Positions 34,114-47,209 are shown, numbered from the stretch's first letter. The stretch: DNA of 64,000 bases from Galeopsis tetrahit (GCA_963675135.1 OY776133.1:42811494-42875493); one strand, 5' to 3'. Notes: generated by a model from the letters alone, not told the origin. Made by a program: numbers and translations.

Positions 34114-34201
34114 CTGAAGATGAGGGTGTCTATTCACCTCATCTGATCCTCCTAGTCTGCTGCAATTGTATCAACTGAGGTCTTCAGCTGATCTTTGCTC
34201 T

Positions 34202-37200
34202 TCATGTGCTTGGATCCAGGAGTCCTAAGCTGTAGCATAGGGTCTTGAATCTTTCTTCAGCTAGGGGCTTAGTCAAGATGTCTGCTCTTTGGATATCTGT
34301 GTGAATTTTCTCCATCTTGATGTCCTTCTTTTCAAGGTGGTCTCTTATGAAATGGTGTCGAATGTCGACATGCTTGCACCTTGTGTGGAGGACTGGATTT
34401 TGAGTAATGGCAATGGCACTGCTGCTATCACAATAGATAGGGACTTCTCTCGCCTCTACATTGTAATCCTTTAGTTGTTGAACTAGCCAGAGCAGCTGAC
34501 TACAACAACTCCCAGCTGCCATATATTCTGCCTCAGTGGTGGAGGTTGCAACTGAAGTTTGCTTCTTTGAGAACCATGATATCAACTTGTTGCCCAGGAA
34601 TTGACAGGTTCCAGATGTGGATTTCCTATCAATTCTGCATCCACCATAGTCTGAGTCAGAATAACCACTTAATTCTAAGTTGTCATCAGCAGGGTACCAT
34701 AGTCCTAAGTTGACTGTTCCCTTTAGGTACTTGAGAATCTTCCTTGTTGCTTCTAGATGACTTTGCTTTGGGTTTGCTTGAAACCTAGCACATAATCCTA
34801 CATCAAATGTTATGTCTGGTCTACTGGTTGTAAGGTATAGTAGAGATCCAATCAGTGCTCTATATTCAGCTTGATCAACTGCCTTTCCAGACTCATCTGG
34901 TTCCATTTTGAAAGATGTCATCATTGGAATTCTTGCAGTCTTGCTTTGTAGAGCTTTGAATCTTTCTAATAGGCTTTTGGTATACTTGGACTGGTTGATG
35001 AAGATCCCTTCTGAACTCTGCTTGACTTGGAGTCCTAGGAAGTAATTCATCTCACCCATCATGCTCATTTCGAATTTTCCTTGCATAAGTTCAGAGAACT
35101 TTTTGCACATTTCTTGATTGGGTGATCCAAATATAATATCATCTACATATATTTGCACCATTAGAATGTCTTCTCCTTCTTGTATTCTGAAAAGTGTTCT
35201 ATCAACTTTGCCTTTTGTGTAACCATTGTCAAGTAGGAATTGTGACAATGTGTCATACCAAGCTCTAGGGGCTGGCTTTAGACCATAGAGAGCCTTCTTC
35301 AGACGATATACTTGATCTCCTTTTTCAAATCCTGGAGGCTGCTCTACATACACTTCTTCTACAAGAATACCATTTAGAAAAGCACTCTTGACATCCATTT
35401 GGTACACTTTGAAGCTCATATATGATGCATAAGCTAGAAACAGTCGAATGGCTTCTAATCTAGCTACTGGAGCAAAGGTTTCATCATAGTCAATCCCTTC
35501 AGATTGTGAGTATCCTTTTGCAACTAGCCTTGCTTTATTTCTAGTTATTACATCATTTTCTTCCTTCTTATTCTTGAATACCCACTTTGTTCCTATTACA
35601 TTGTGGTTTTCAGGACGATCTAAAAATTCACATACTTCATTTCTTTCGAATTGGTTTAGTTCTTCTTGCATAGCAGTGATCCAATTGCTATCCGTCATTG
35701 CTTCTTCTATGTCAGCTGGTTCAATATTGGACAAGAAAGCACACCAACAGAACATAGATGATTGGGGGTTCTGATTCAGTTGTCTTCTGGTCTTGACACC
35801 TGAGTCTGCTCCTCCTAAGATGAGGTTTGATGGATGATTGTTTCTCCATGTATGCCTCACTGGTGTGTCTGCATTAGATGAGCTTGGATTCTCATCTGTT
35901 CTAGTGCCATCAGGAGGGTTGACTTGATTAGGTCGATCATCATCTGTATCTTGAGTGTCAAAGAGATCATTCCCCCTTGCATTTGGGATTGTTGCATCTT
36001 GATTTTGGTCAGCTTGATCAGCTTGAGTTTGAGATCTAGTGACTGGTCTGTGTGGCTTATCCTCCTCTGGTTCTTCAGGGAATGGTTCATTGACTTCAAT
36101 AAACTCATCTCGTCTGGACTTGATCACTAGCTTTCTCATCTGTTCTGCAGCTGAGTCTTTTTCTACTGCACTATTTTCACAAGAAGTACTCGTTTGTTGA
36201 GTACTCTGAATGCTTTGCTAGTAGAGGAGTATCCCAAGAATATCCCCTCATCTGCTTTGGCATCAAAAGCATTCAACTTACTCTTCCCATTGTTGTGAAT
36301 GAAACACTTACAACCAAATATATGAAAGTAAGATACTCTAGGTTTTCTTCCTTTCCACAGTTCATATGGGGTTTTCTCATTAATTTTGTGAATACCTGAC
36401 CTATTTTGAGTGTGGCAAGCTGTGTTGATGGCTTCTGCCCATAGCTTCTTAGGAGTTGAGAATTCAGCAAGGAGTGTTCTTGCAGCTTCTTTGAGTGTTC
36501 TGACTCTCCTTTCAGCTACACCATTCTGTTGTGGTGTTCTTGCTGCACTTGTCTCATGCTGAATACCATTAGAAGTACAATAGGCAATAATATAAGAGTT
36601 AATGAATTCAGTGCCTTTGTCACTTCTAATTTTCACAATTGTTCTCCTTTCTCTACTTGGATCCTCTTCAATAGTTCAGGGAGCTTCTGCTGAGTTTCAC
36701 TCTTCTTTTATAAGAAGATAACCCAAGTAAACTTGGAGTAGTCATCTACAACAATAAGAGTGTACTTTCTCCCTATTAGTGTGGTTGGAGTGATTGGTCC
36801 AAAGAGATCCATGTGAAGCAGTTCAAGAACTCTGCTGGTTGATGCTGTCTTCTTGGTCTTGAAGGAGACCTTTGTTTTCTTTCCTTGTTGACATGCATCA
36901 CATACCTGATCTTTACACTAAAGTTTATTAGGCAGACCATCAACTAAGGATTCCCTTGCTAACTTGTTCATAGTCTTAAAGTTCAGATGACTAAGGCGTT
37001 TGTGCCATAGCCAGGTGACATCTTTAGGGCTTTTCACAAGCAGACATGTATCCTTAGGACAGCTGTTCCAATTTGCAAGATACATACTTCCCTTTCTAGA
37101 TCCTGTTAGAAGGTTTTGTTTTGTTATTTTATCACTTATGAGACACTCATCTTTAGAGAATTTTACTGAGTAACCAGTGTCACAGAAATGAGAAACAGAT

Positions 37201-37445
37201 AATAAATTAAACTTTAAACCTTCTACATATGATACATCATGTACCTCAATGTCACCATTTTTAAGGGTGCCATATCCTTTTGTGTTACCGTGCACGTTAT
37301 CACCAAAGAAGACTTTTGGACCTTTCTTTTATGTATAGTTGGTCAGCAGGGCTTTGGTTCCAGTCATATGAGTTGAGCATCCTCTATCTATGTACCAAGT
37401 TTCTCTTGCTAGACCTCCTCTTCTGTATAGGTCCCTCCTTTCCTG
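34202..37445 (-). pseudogene. Family A pol of segment M1 (protease to RNase H), interrupted
   Basis: The longest family A pol here. Protease reads WYIDRGCSTHMTG, so the DSG triad is DRG. Then come the zinc finger region (WLWHKRLSHLNF), a stop at 36915-36917, integrase (RSDKGTEF, TPQQNGVAERR; damaged near 36650), a deletion of about 35 bp near 36180 between CACAAGAA direct repeats, then an open 645-codon stretch with all RT and RNase H blocks (QMDVKSAFLNG, IYVDDIIFGSPNQ, SDYGGCRIDRKSTSG, RCKHVDIRHHF) ending LLDPST. A GCAAGGGGGAATG tract lies in the integrase-RT linker (35980-35968). Confidence 0.9.
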
Positions 37446-37454
37446 TAAGAAAGG

Positions 37455-39844
37455 TTAAGTCTTAGGTACCCATTTTGTCTTGGGTCCTTGGGTGTTAGTA
37501 CTACCCTTGGGAACCCACATATACATTGGTCGTTTAAACAACCTTGAGCACTTGAGTTGTTTCCCTCGGGCATCACAGAACCAAATCTTACCAGTTAACA
37601 CCTTGGACTGGTCTGATTTGTTACTTGTGTCAGCTAAGTAATAGTCAAATGGTTTCCTCTTATAGGAGTGTACATGCATTATCTTTTGACTAGTTACATT
37701 CGGCCTGGGTGCATTAGCTGGACGATGCACACGATTATATGGACCATACTCCTCTGTTCTCACAATATCATAAGAGATAGGGGGTGCAAAGAGAACAGAT
37801 TTGTGTGAAGAAGATTTCTTCTTCTTGGCTGGAGCAGCATACAGCTGAGACTGTCTCAAACGAGATGGTCTAGGCTGTTTGTTGTTCCTCTGTACAGGCT
37901 TGGGGTTAACTTGTCTTTTACCATTTTTGGTGTTGGGATAGTTAGCCTTAGCTGGTACAGATGCCTTTTGGTTCATATTAGGTTCATTGTGTTTAGAACA
38001 CTCACCTTTTTCATGTGTCTGAGTAGTGCACTTGTTAGGTGTACTACCCCCAGCTGGAGAGGATGTTGATGGATTAAGTTCATAGCCAAAACCCATCTTA
38101 TTGCCATTTGATCTGTAATATTCAGAGATACTTTCAATAGTAGTAGATGCTTTATTGAACTCTGATATCTTTTGATTTAGGCATTCCTTCTCCTTTTCTA
38201 AGAGCTTGTGTGCTTGGAAGAGGTCATCGAACTTGGATTGTAGTGAACGAAATTCCTTAGTTTCTAAAGTTTGAGTTTCTAACATTCCCTCATACAACTG
38301 AGTTATTATGGTATTTTTTTCCTTAAGAAGTTCCACTTCTTTGGTCAATCTTTCATTCATTGTGACCAACTCAGGGGTGTTATCAAACTTAGTCTTTTTC
38401 AACTTAGCAATTTCTTTCCTTAGATCCTTGTTCTCCTCTTCCACTTCTATAAAAGCTCTAGTGACAATATCCAGATCACCTTTTACCTTTCTTAAAGATT
38501 GATAATAGGTGAATTTATCTCATCTGTTTGTGAAAAAATAGGTGAATGGAAAGTTTTAGTATAGGAATTTACCTCATTTTCACCTATGGCCATCATAGCT
38601 AGATCATCTGAATCATTTGAGAAGATTTGACAGTCTGGTGATGTAGGAAGTTCATCACTTTGATATTCAGATTCTTCAGTCACCATTGCTTGTTTGTCTG
38701 AGTTTCTTCTGTCTCTTCTTGGCCTTCTTTCTTCTTTGTCATCTAAATTCAGCTCAGGACATTCATAGACATAATGTCCTGGTTTGCGACAATTGAAGCA
38801 TGATCCAGGCTTTTGATTTGAATTGACTTTTCTTGGAGGAGTGGCATCTCTTCTTCTAGAACCTCGGCTGTCAGATGACTCCACATCCTTCCTTGGATAC
38901 CTTTCTGGTGTTCTTTCTCTTGATTCTCTAGAGGATGAACCAACTCTCCTATCTTTATAATTCTTGTAGAATTTTCTATATTTGTTGTTGAGAGTGTTCA
39001 TTCTTTCGAATCTCTTGATCATAAGGGTCATTTGCTCTTTCAGACTCATGTCTGAACCTTCAAAGTCTTCTGTTTTCAGTGAGGTCTTGCTAGATGAGGT
39101 ACTTGCAGCTTTTATATTGGCTGCCTTGAAGGCTACAGTCTTCTAGGTAGATGGGGTTGCAGTTGGCTCATCACTTCCTGAGTTTTCTTCTCTTTCAAGA
39201 TCATATTCATGAGCTTTTAGGTTCTGAAATAGAGTTTGTGCAGACCACTTCTTGATATCTTGAGTATCTTTGATGATGGTCTTCTTGAGTCTCCATTTCT
39301 TGGTTAGAGAGTCTAAAATCTTTAGATTTTTCTCTCTATTTGTATATTTCTTGCCCAGAGATTCTATCTCATTGATGATCTTGGTAAATCTATTGTCTAG
39401 CTGATCAATAGACTCTTCTGGTTGCATCTTGAAGTGTTCAAACTTCTTGACTGCTGTTGACAATTTGCTCTCCTTGATCAGCTCAGTTCCTTCACAGAGA
39501 AGTGCCAATGCATCCCACATATCTCTTGCTGACTCACAGTGGATTACTTTTGCAATGTACTAATTTGGAAGAGTTTGCATGATGTAATCTTGAGCAATGC
39601 TGTCAAGATTTGATTGCTTCATCTCTTCAGGTGTGAGGTCCTTCATTGGCTTGGGAACAAGTTCTCCAACTGGAACTTCTGGATCACCATTTGTAGTGTT
39701 GGCTGTCATGATGGTGATTGGGCCTTCTGTGATCACTGACCACATCTTGTAGTGGACTGATGTGAGATTCTTCCTCATCCTGATCTTCCAGTAATCATAA
39801 TCCTCCACTGAAAACTTAGGCAACTTACGCATGTTAGCACTCAT
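37455..39844 (-). pseudogene. Family A gag of segment M1, interrupted
   Basis: Starts at the ATG at 39844 (MSANMRKLPKFSVEDYDYWKIRM), keeping the N-terminus that the + copy lost. It carries the capsid-like region (MWDALALLCEGTELI), the zinc knuckle (CFNCRKPGHYVYEC), a Glu/Lys-rich coiled-coil-like region and the end WVPKT. Stops at about 39558 and 39141 and a frame change near 38490 break it. An acceptor-like CCTTTCTTACAG follows its stop codon. Confidence 0.9.
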
Positions 39845-39960
39845 GCTGTATGAGTTTTCAAAAACAAGTTTTTCAAAAGAATAGATCTGTTCAAGGGGAC
39901 TACAGAAAGACTCCCTCAAGTCTTCTGATAATCTAGAGACAATAGTCCGTTAGAACCACT

Positions 39961-39972
39961 GCTCTGATACCA
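39961..39972 (-). promoter_or_regulatory. Primer-binding site of M1, initiator-Met tRNA type
   Basis: TGGTATCAGAGC on the - strand, two bases after the 5' LTR end at 39975. Confidence 0.9.
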
Positions 39973-39974
39973 CT

Positions 39975-41425
39975 TGTTGGTCCCTGAACGAGTAGTGAAT
40001 GGGATTAAAGTCTAGAGGGGAGGGGTGAATAGACTTTAAAACTTTTTCAAGAGAGTGGGGAACCTCTTCTGATTACTATGTCAACTAGACTACAAGTCTG
40101 CTGGTCCAGATGACTATAGTGATCTGAATGAAGAGATTATATGCGGAATTATGGTAGGCCTTGTTTAGACTCGTTCTTTTAGTTTCTTTTTGAAAGTGCC
40201 AACTTGTTTACTCAATGAAAATACTCAGCTGATGCTGGTTTGAAAATTAAGGCCTTGATTTGAAGATAGTTAAAAACACAATATGCACTATATAAGATAT
40301 ATGAAATGACAGTAATGTAAAGTGCAGAAAGTAAATAACACCGGGTTTATAGTGGTTCGGATATACGTTCCTACGTCCACTCTTAAATCCTAACGTGATG
40401 TTTAATCCCTTTAATTTACGAAAAATTACAAGGGCTTGTCCTTTATAGTCCCAAGGGTAGGACTTTGAGATCTGAGCAGTCCTAACTGCTACGGTCTCCA
40501 CAAGTGATTGTAAGCACTTGCACTTTGCAGGGGTTCAAAAACTTTAACCTTTCGGTGGGGGTTTGGGGTTTTTGAATGTTTCCAACTAATGGTTCAAGCT
40601 TATAATATGCTTAACCACTATGCCTAAATCAATGGATATACAATAAGAATAGGATTCAGGTTCTTTGGTTAGATAGAAGTCACTTAAGAGCTAGGGATGT
40701 TCTTATGTTTTCAGGCTCTTGGAGAATTCTTAAAACAGTGTGGCTTTTTGCTTGATTGCTTGCTTAGCTTGTTGAATTCTCTCGTTGTGACTTCGTACTT
40801 GTGATTTCTCATCCTCTTGTATTTATAGTGATGATTGCTTGCAACTAGCCGTTGGAGTTGACTAGCCGTTGGGGCAATCTTTCCATATTGGCTTGATTCC
40901 TCGATTCCAGCCGCTTGATTGCTTCAATCCTGGGATCATGTCGATCTTCTAAATAAGGTAGGTCTTCATTTGAATTGCAAGATGACTTTGGAATCAGCCG
41001 AGTCCTGGACGAGCACATAGTCTTCTGATCTGCTCTACTAGTCTTCTGACTACTCGTCTGGTCGAGGTCTTCTATCTTTGATATCAGTCGAGTAACACTC
41101 TTATGATCTGGCAAATCTTTTATGCACTCTTAGATTATCTTCAATCTTGGACTCCATCAGATAAGTAGGTATACAAGAACCTTACTTGTCTGGTCTTCAA
41201 GGATCTTCTAGTCTTCATGTCTTCTACTCTTCTCATCTTGAGGATAGGCATGTAAGCCAGGGCTGTGCTGATCAGCTGATATCAATGCAGTTGATCACAC
41301 AAGACTAGTCTAAGTTGTTCTATACAAAGTCAGCTGATCATATTACATTTATAAACTCTAAGTGTTTTGGCCATCAAAACTATTCTAACATAAAGTGGGG
41401 CTTAGGGTGAATTTATATCCCAACA
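39975..41425 (-). repeat. Family A LTR copy A3 (5' LTR, - strand)
   Basis: 1451 bp with family A ends. It has a TATA box (40827-40819) and the U5 hairpin (40007-40037, perfect 8-bp arms). The adjacent PBS makes it a 5' LTR. It is most similar to A2. It abuts a 5'-truncated family B pol at 41426. Confidence 0.92.
40819..40827 (-). promoter_or_regulatory. TATA box of LTR A3
   Basis: TATAAATAC on the - strand; it would drive transcription into M1 gag. Confidence 0.55.
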
Positions 41426-44153
41426 CCAGTAAGCATAAATGGAAGAAAGTATGCTTTAGTAGTTGTTGATGATTTTTCCAGGTACACTTGGGTGGTGTTT
41501 TTACTGAACAAAAAGGAGACTCAAGTCAAACTACGTGAGTTGATGATGAAGCTGAGTAATGAAAAGGGTCTAAGCATTGTCAAGATCAGATCAGACAAAG
41601 GCACTGAATTCATAAACTCATACATCAATGAGTATTGCAGCAAAAATGGCATCACATATGAGACCTCTGCAGCAAGAACTCCTCAACAGAATGGTGTTGC
41701 TGAAAGGAGGAACAACACCTTAAAAGAAGCAGCTAGAACACTTATGGCTGAATCCAAATTGCCTAAGAGGTTCTGGGTAGAAGCCATCAACACTGCATGT
41801 CACACTCAAAATAGGTCATTAATCACTAAAGGTCAAGGTAAAACTCCATATGAAATATGGAAAGGTAGATTGCCCACTGTTGCTTACTTTCATATATTTG
41901 GTTGCAAGTGTTTCATTTACAATAATGGGAAAGAACAGTTAAAAGCTTTTGACAGTAAAGCTGATGAAGGAATATTTGTTGGATATTCCCAAATCAGCAA
42001 AGCTTACAAAGTCTATAACTGCAGAACCTTTTTTGAGGAGGAAACACCTCATGTTGTGTTTGATGAATCTATTAATGAGTTCAGGTATAGAGACCTGAAT
42101 ATTGATGAGATAACACAAAGAACAACCAGACCAAGGCTTCAAAGCAAGGAAACAGTGTTTGTAGATGTTGCCCAGCCTGAACTCAATGGAGATCAGAACC
42201 TAGACAACATCCTTGATGGCAATCAACCAAGAGACAACCAGACTGAAGGAGAAATTGAATTGACCGACCCCATCCCAGTTCAAAACCAGGTAATAACTAC
42301 CAATGAAGAAGCAGGCTCTACGGAGGTAGTTAATTGATCCAATATTCAAGGGGGAACCAATGAGAATGTAAATATTTCTGACATTGAGGACAACAACCCT
42401 GAATATGATCCTTAACTTGATCCTTCAATTAACTTCCCTGACTTTAATGAATCTAGTGATCCAACTTCAGAAGAGGACAATCCCCCTGAAGGAATCAGAT
42501 TTAGAAGGACTTGGTTGCAAGACCACCCAACTAGCCTGATACTTGGAAATCCAAGTGATGGGATCAAAACTAGAAGATTTCATGGAGAAAGTGCCTTGTT
42601 TTCCTGTTTTCTTTCAGAATAGGAACCAAGTGACATTGAAGAAGCACTTCAAGACACCAACTGGATCATTGCCATGCAAGAAGAGCTGAACCAGTTTACC
42701 AGAAATGAAGTATGAGAGCTGGTGGATAGGCCAACTCATCAAGATGTCATTGGAACCAAATGGGTATTCAAAAATAAGAGAAATGAGAATGACATCCAAG
42801 TGAGAAACAAAGCAAGACTAGTGGCCAAAGGATACTGTCAATCTGAAGGGATTGATTATGATGAGACATTTGCACCAGTGGCCAGACTTGAAGCAATCAG
42901 ACTCTTCTTATCCTATGCAGCTCACATGAGATTCAAGGTGTATCAAATGGATGTGAAGAGTGCTTTTCTCAATGGGATACTAAAAGAAGAAATCTATGTT
43001 GAACAGCCCCCAGGATTTGAAATTAGAAACCAGGTGTACAGGCTAAAGAAAGCTCTATATGGATTGAAACAGGCACCAAGAGCCTGGTATGACACCTTAT
43101 CAAAGTTTCTTCTAGATCATGGTTTTTTCAAATGCACTGTTGACAGAACCTTGTTTAGAATCTGTGAAGGAGATGATATTTTGTTAGTCCAAATTTATGT
43201 CGATGACATCATATTTGGATCTCCAAATGAGAAATTGTGTGAGAAATTCTCAAAACTCATGCAAAGCAAATTTGAGATGTCCATGATGGGATTGATGAAT
43301 TTCTTTTTGGGACTTCAAGTCACCCAATCCAAGAAAGGAATTTTCATCAACCAAGCCAAGTATACAAGGGACATGGTCAAGAAATTTGGATGTGCAACAA
43401 GCAAACCAGTCAGAATTCCAATGAACACCAATTGGAAGATGGATCCTGATGAAAGTGGAGTGTCTACCAACTCCACTGAATACAGAGGCATCATAGGATC
43501 CTTACTATATCTCACTGCAAGTAGGCCTGATATCACATTTGAAATTGGAGTGTGTGCCAGATTTCAAGCAAATCCAAAGAAGAGTCACACTGATGCTGAC
43601 AAGAGGATACTAAGATATCTCAAAGGGACTGGGAATCTTGGATTATGGTATCCAGCTGATGACAACACTAAACTCATTGGGTATTCAGATGCTGATTATG
43701 GAGGCTGCAGAATTGACAGAAAATCCACCTCAGGAACATGTCAATTCTTGGGTAGCAAGCTGATCTCATAGTTCTCAAAGAAGCAGAACACAGTTGCAAC
43801 ATCAACAACTGAGGCAGAATATGTAGCAGCTGGAAGTTGCTGTGCTCAGATACTTTGGCTCAAACAGCAACTAAGAGATTACAAAGTCATCACAAATGAA
43901 GTTCCAATATTTTGTGACAATAATAGGTGCAATTGCTATTTCACAAAATCCAGTGCTTCACATAAGATGCAAACATGTTGATATCAAGCATCACTTTATA
44001 AGGGATCATGTGGAGAAAAAGGATATCAAGCTTGTCAAAATTCACACTAATAAGCAAAAAGCTGATATCCTGACAAAGCCATTAGCTGAAGCAATATTTC
44101 TGGAGCTGTCAGCAGAGTTGGGCTTACTTGATCCAGGAAAGATGGAAAAATGA
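41426..44153 (+). pseudogene. Family B pol, second copy (integrase, RT, RNase H)
   Basis: Copia pol beginning inside the integrase core (SINGRKY) and running to the end of RNase H. It contains SDKGTEFINSYI, TPQQNGVAERR, FHIFGCKCF, GTKWVFKNK, QMDVKSAFLNG, IYVDDIIFGSPN and RCKHVDIKHHF. In-frame stops occur at 42335, about 42413, about 42617, 42713 and 43769, and a 1-nt insertion near 43927 shifts the frame. The stops at 42713 and 43769 are shared with the copy at 1-2363. The 5' half (gag, protease, zinc finger) is missing because LTR A3 ends at 41425. Confidence 0.92.
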
Positions 44154-44745
44154 AGAAGGAAGCACAAATGAAGGGGAAAGTTCATTAAATTGAACTTCAG
44201 CAAAGTTGACCAAACTCACTGAAATGCTCTGCCTAAAAGAAGAATTCAGTAGAATTGTCTACATGTCTTTCAGCGATGTTGGTCAGGATGATTGACCCTG
44301 TGGGACCCAGTCAGCAACATTGGGACCCACTCAGACATTTTGGTCGGATCTTTTGACTAAAGTAAAGTCCAAATCACTTATCAGGACATTTGTCCAAATT
44401 AATAAGATGATAAGTGCTATTTTTAGAATTGATTAGACATTTAAGGGAATTCTTAGGCAAAGAGTAGTCTATTTTTAGGATGGCGTGAGGTATTCAAGTG
44501 TTAGCCCCCAAATGGTCATTCCAGCATTTAATGCAAAATTCTTTAAAGATTGCATTAATTACTGAACCTCTCATCAAAGCCATTGATTATCTTAATGCCT
44601 ACATCTAACCGTTCCTAAGCCCATTACCCCACTTTATCCACTTTGCCTAGTGATTTGTCCACCTCATAATGTTATTGTCCAACGGTTAATAAAACCACTG
44701 AAATATAAAAACCTTCAGTTTTTACAAACATTCTTACGCACAAAG
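44154..44745 (+). other. Family B spacer with TATA-like box, second copy
   Basis: Duplicate of 2364-2955. TATAAAAACC is at 44704-44713. It ends with CAAAG (44741-44745), the left target duplication of the family A LTR. Confidence 0.7.
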
Positions 44746-45535
44746 TGTTGGGATATAAATTCACCTTAAGCCCCATTTGATGGTAGAATAGTTTTGATGG
44801 CCAAAACACTTAGAGTTTATAAATACATGTAATAGGATCAGCTGACTTTTGTATAGAACAGCTAAGGCTAGTCTTGTGTGATCAGCTGTATAGATCTCAG
44901 CTGATCAGCACAATATTTGCTTACATGCACAACCTCAAGATTTGAAGAATAGAAGGCATGAAGACTAGAAGATCCTTGAAGATCAGATAAGTAAGGTGCT
45001 TGTATACCTACGTAGCTGATAGAGTCCAAGTTGAAGATGGTCTAAGTCAGCACAGGTATTTTCCATATCAGAAGAGTGATACTCATCTGATATCAGAAGA
45101 CATCAGGCCAGACGAGTTAACCAGAAGACTAGGAATAAAGATCAGAAGACTAGTAGCTCGTCAAGGACTCGGCTGATTCCAAAGTCATCTTGTAATTCAA
45201 ACGAAGTCTTACCATACTTAGAAGATTGACACGATCCCAGATTTGAAGCAATCAAGCAGCTGGAATCAAGGAATCAACCAAACACATAAGGAAAGATTGC
45301 CAAACGGCTAGTCAACTCCAGCGGCTAGTTGTAGCAATCCTCCCTATAAATACAAGAGGATGAGGAATAACAACACACAGAAAATACAACGCAAGAATTT
45401 GAAAAGCTAATCAAGAAAGCAAGCCAAAAGCAATATTTTGTCAAGAATTCTCAAGAGCCCAGAAAAGCATTAGAACATCCTTCTAGCTCTTAAGTTATTT
45501 CCATCCAACCAAAGAACCTGAATCCTACTCATATT

Positions 45536-45540
45536 GTATA
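45536..45540. repeat. Target-site duplication GTATA, left
   Basis: GTATA precedes the family C LTR at 45541 and follows it at 60814-60818. Joining the flanks at one copy gives the uninterrupted family A LTR sequence as in A1. Confidence 0.95.
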
Positions 45541-46283
45541 TGTTGGGAATAAAATGAGATATGTTTTGATCTGATACCAAAACCCCCTGAGACATGCCTA
45601 AGTCAAGTTAAGTATGTTCTAGAGATGTTAGAACATGTAGCTTATAGGCTAGATGAGGAGCTAATATGTTAGGCAGCTCTTAGATGATTAGATGCACAAA
45701 TTGAGGGGGAACACATGCTTTGAAGTACATCAAGAACAAGTCCCCTCAAGGCTCAAACTCTGGAATCATGATCAAGTCTGCTGAAAGACAAGTATGCTGA
45801 TCAGGAGAGTTGTCCAGAGGAGATGTCTCAGCTAAATTAATCAAGATCAAGTGCTCTGAAAGCCTGAGGTCAACTATGCTGAAGAGAAAGAGACAACCAC
45901 ACCCTAAAGATCTTCAAAGAAACAAGCTAAGATCATCTTCAAGAGAAATAAAGGGAAAGAGCCAAGTCATCTGAAGAAGAGCAAGCCAACCTTGCTGATA
46001 AGCAAGACTGCTGATAGTGATAAGGAGTGTTGTCCAAATGATGAGGAATGTTGTCCTATCATTGGAACAACCTTCAGAAGTGATGTCCAAGTTCTAACAA
46101 GAGAATCTGAAAGTCAGATATTGGGAAGAGTGCTGCAGAATGAAGACAAAGCTCTTACAGCCGTTTTTTTCCCAAATGAGGACATGTCACTATCAAGAAA
46201 CTGTCTTCAAAGTTGAAGAACTGAAAGAAGACATTTATGGACATTGGAGGTTGCCTCTCCAACGGGCAAATCCTTCATTTGTC

Positions 46284-46291
46284 TATAAATA
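46284..46291 (+). promoter_or_regulatory. TATA box of the family C 5' LTR
   Basis: TATAAATA about 740 bp into the LTR; probable core promoter of the element. The copy in the 3' LTR is at 59900-59907. Confidence 0.6.
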
Positions 46292-47140
46292 CAGAAGTGT
46301 GAAGACCATTTGAAAGCATCCAACTTACCTCAACAAAGCATCTCATCTAAGCTCAAGTTCTTACAAGCTAGAGTGCTTTCAAAGCTTTCAAAGACTATCT
46401 TAGTCTTCAAACACTTCATCTAAGCTGAATTTCACTGTATATCCATACACAAGCTTAGAGAGATATCCTATCCTTATACACTAATCTTCATTGTAAAGGA
46501 TATCTCATTAGTTGGAACCTTACTTCAACCCTTGTACCTTTCAAGAGTGAAAGTGAGAAGGTTGTAGTAGTAGAAGTGGTAGGAGCTGACTGTTGAGAGA
46601 AGAACAGTTCAGTTCTGAGTTGAGAAGAGGGTACTAGGACTCTAGACATCCTAGGGATCAATTCACCAAGAGTGGTGTTCTTGATCAAGTGCACCTTGGC
46701 ACTATAAAACAAGTTAATTCCAAGAGTGAAGGAATTATCCTGTTAAATCAGGGAAAGTGGATGTAGGAGCTTGAGTCTCTGAACCACTATAAACTCTTTT
46801 GTTGATTTACATTTCAAGTACTTACAATACATCAACACTGCACACAAAACTGATCTTTCAAAGATAAACATTCAAAGACTGTGCAAAAACCTATTTGGAC
46901 AAGTTCCCTGAAAAACTGGACTGTGTTGCATTGACTAAGTGATTTCAGAAATTAAAGGAGTCTAAACTAAAAGGGCCAACCACTATTCCGCACATATAAC
47001 TCCCCTAGATAGTTATTCAACTAAGTACTCAATAGTACTTAGTAGATTGATTATCTTAGAAGAGTTAATCTTCTTTAGCAGAGTTGTCCAAGACAACCTT
47101 GCTGAGCTCTGGTTTGATCAAGTTAGAAAAGAATTTGCAT

Positions 47141-47171
47141 ACAAGTGTATTCCCCCCCCCCATACACTTGT
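47141..47171 (+). other. U5 hairpin with poly-C loop, family C 5' LTR
   Basis: ACAAGTGTAT (47141-47150) and ATACACTTGT (47162-47171) are perfect inverted repeats. The loop is one T and ten C. The 3' LTR has the same stem (60757-60766, 60780-60789) with a T and twelve C. Confidence 0.85.
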
Positions 47172-47197
47172 TATCTACTCCTTTCAGGACCAACAAG

Positions 47198-47209
47198 TGG
47201 TATCAGAGC
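47198..47209 (+). promoter_or_regulatory. Primer-binding site of family C, initiator-Met tRNA type
   Basis: TGGTATCAGAGC two bases after the LTR, followed by a run of G. Confidence 0.9.

Larger units (their letters stand above)
33083..41425 (-). mobile_element. Family A copia element, - strand, 5' half (segment M1)
   Basis: On the - strand: 5' LTR (41425-39975), PBS, gag (39844-37455), pol (to 34202), intron-like segment, ORFx, then the sequence ends at J2 (33083) where segment P is joined tail to tail. ORF3, PPT and 3' LTR are absent. The right flank is a family B integrase starting CCAGT; this does not match the left flank of LTR A2 (AAAGG), so A2 and A3 are not a simple LTR pair with a target duplication. 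Confidence 0.85.
45541..47195 (+). repeat. Family C 5' LTR
   Basis: 1655 bp, from TGTTGGGAATAAAATG to TCAGGACCAACA. TATA box at 46284-46291. A perfect 10-bp hairpin with a T-plus-C10 loop lies 24 nt before its end. The 74-residue Cys-containing ORF at 45992-46216 recurs at 59608 only because the LTRs are identical there. Confidence 0.95.

Noticed and set aside
45992..46216. 74-codon Cys-containing ORF in the family C LTR, repeated at 59608-59832
   Set aside because: It is kept only because the two LTRs are nearly identical; it lies upstream of the TATA box and has no family support.
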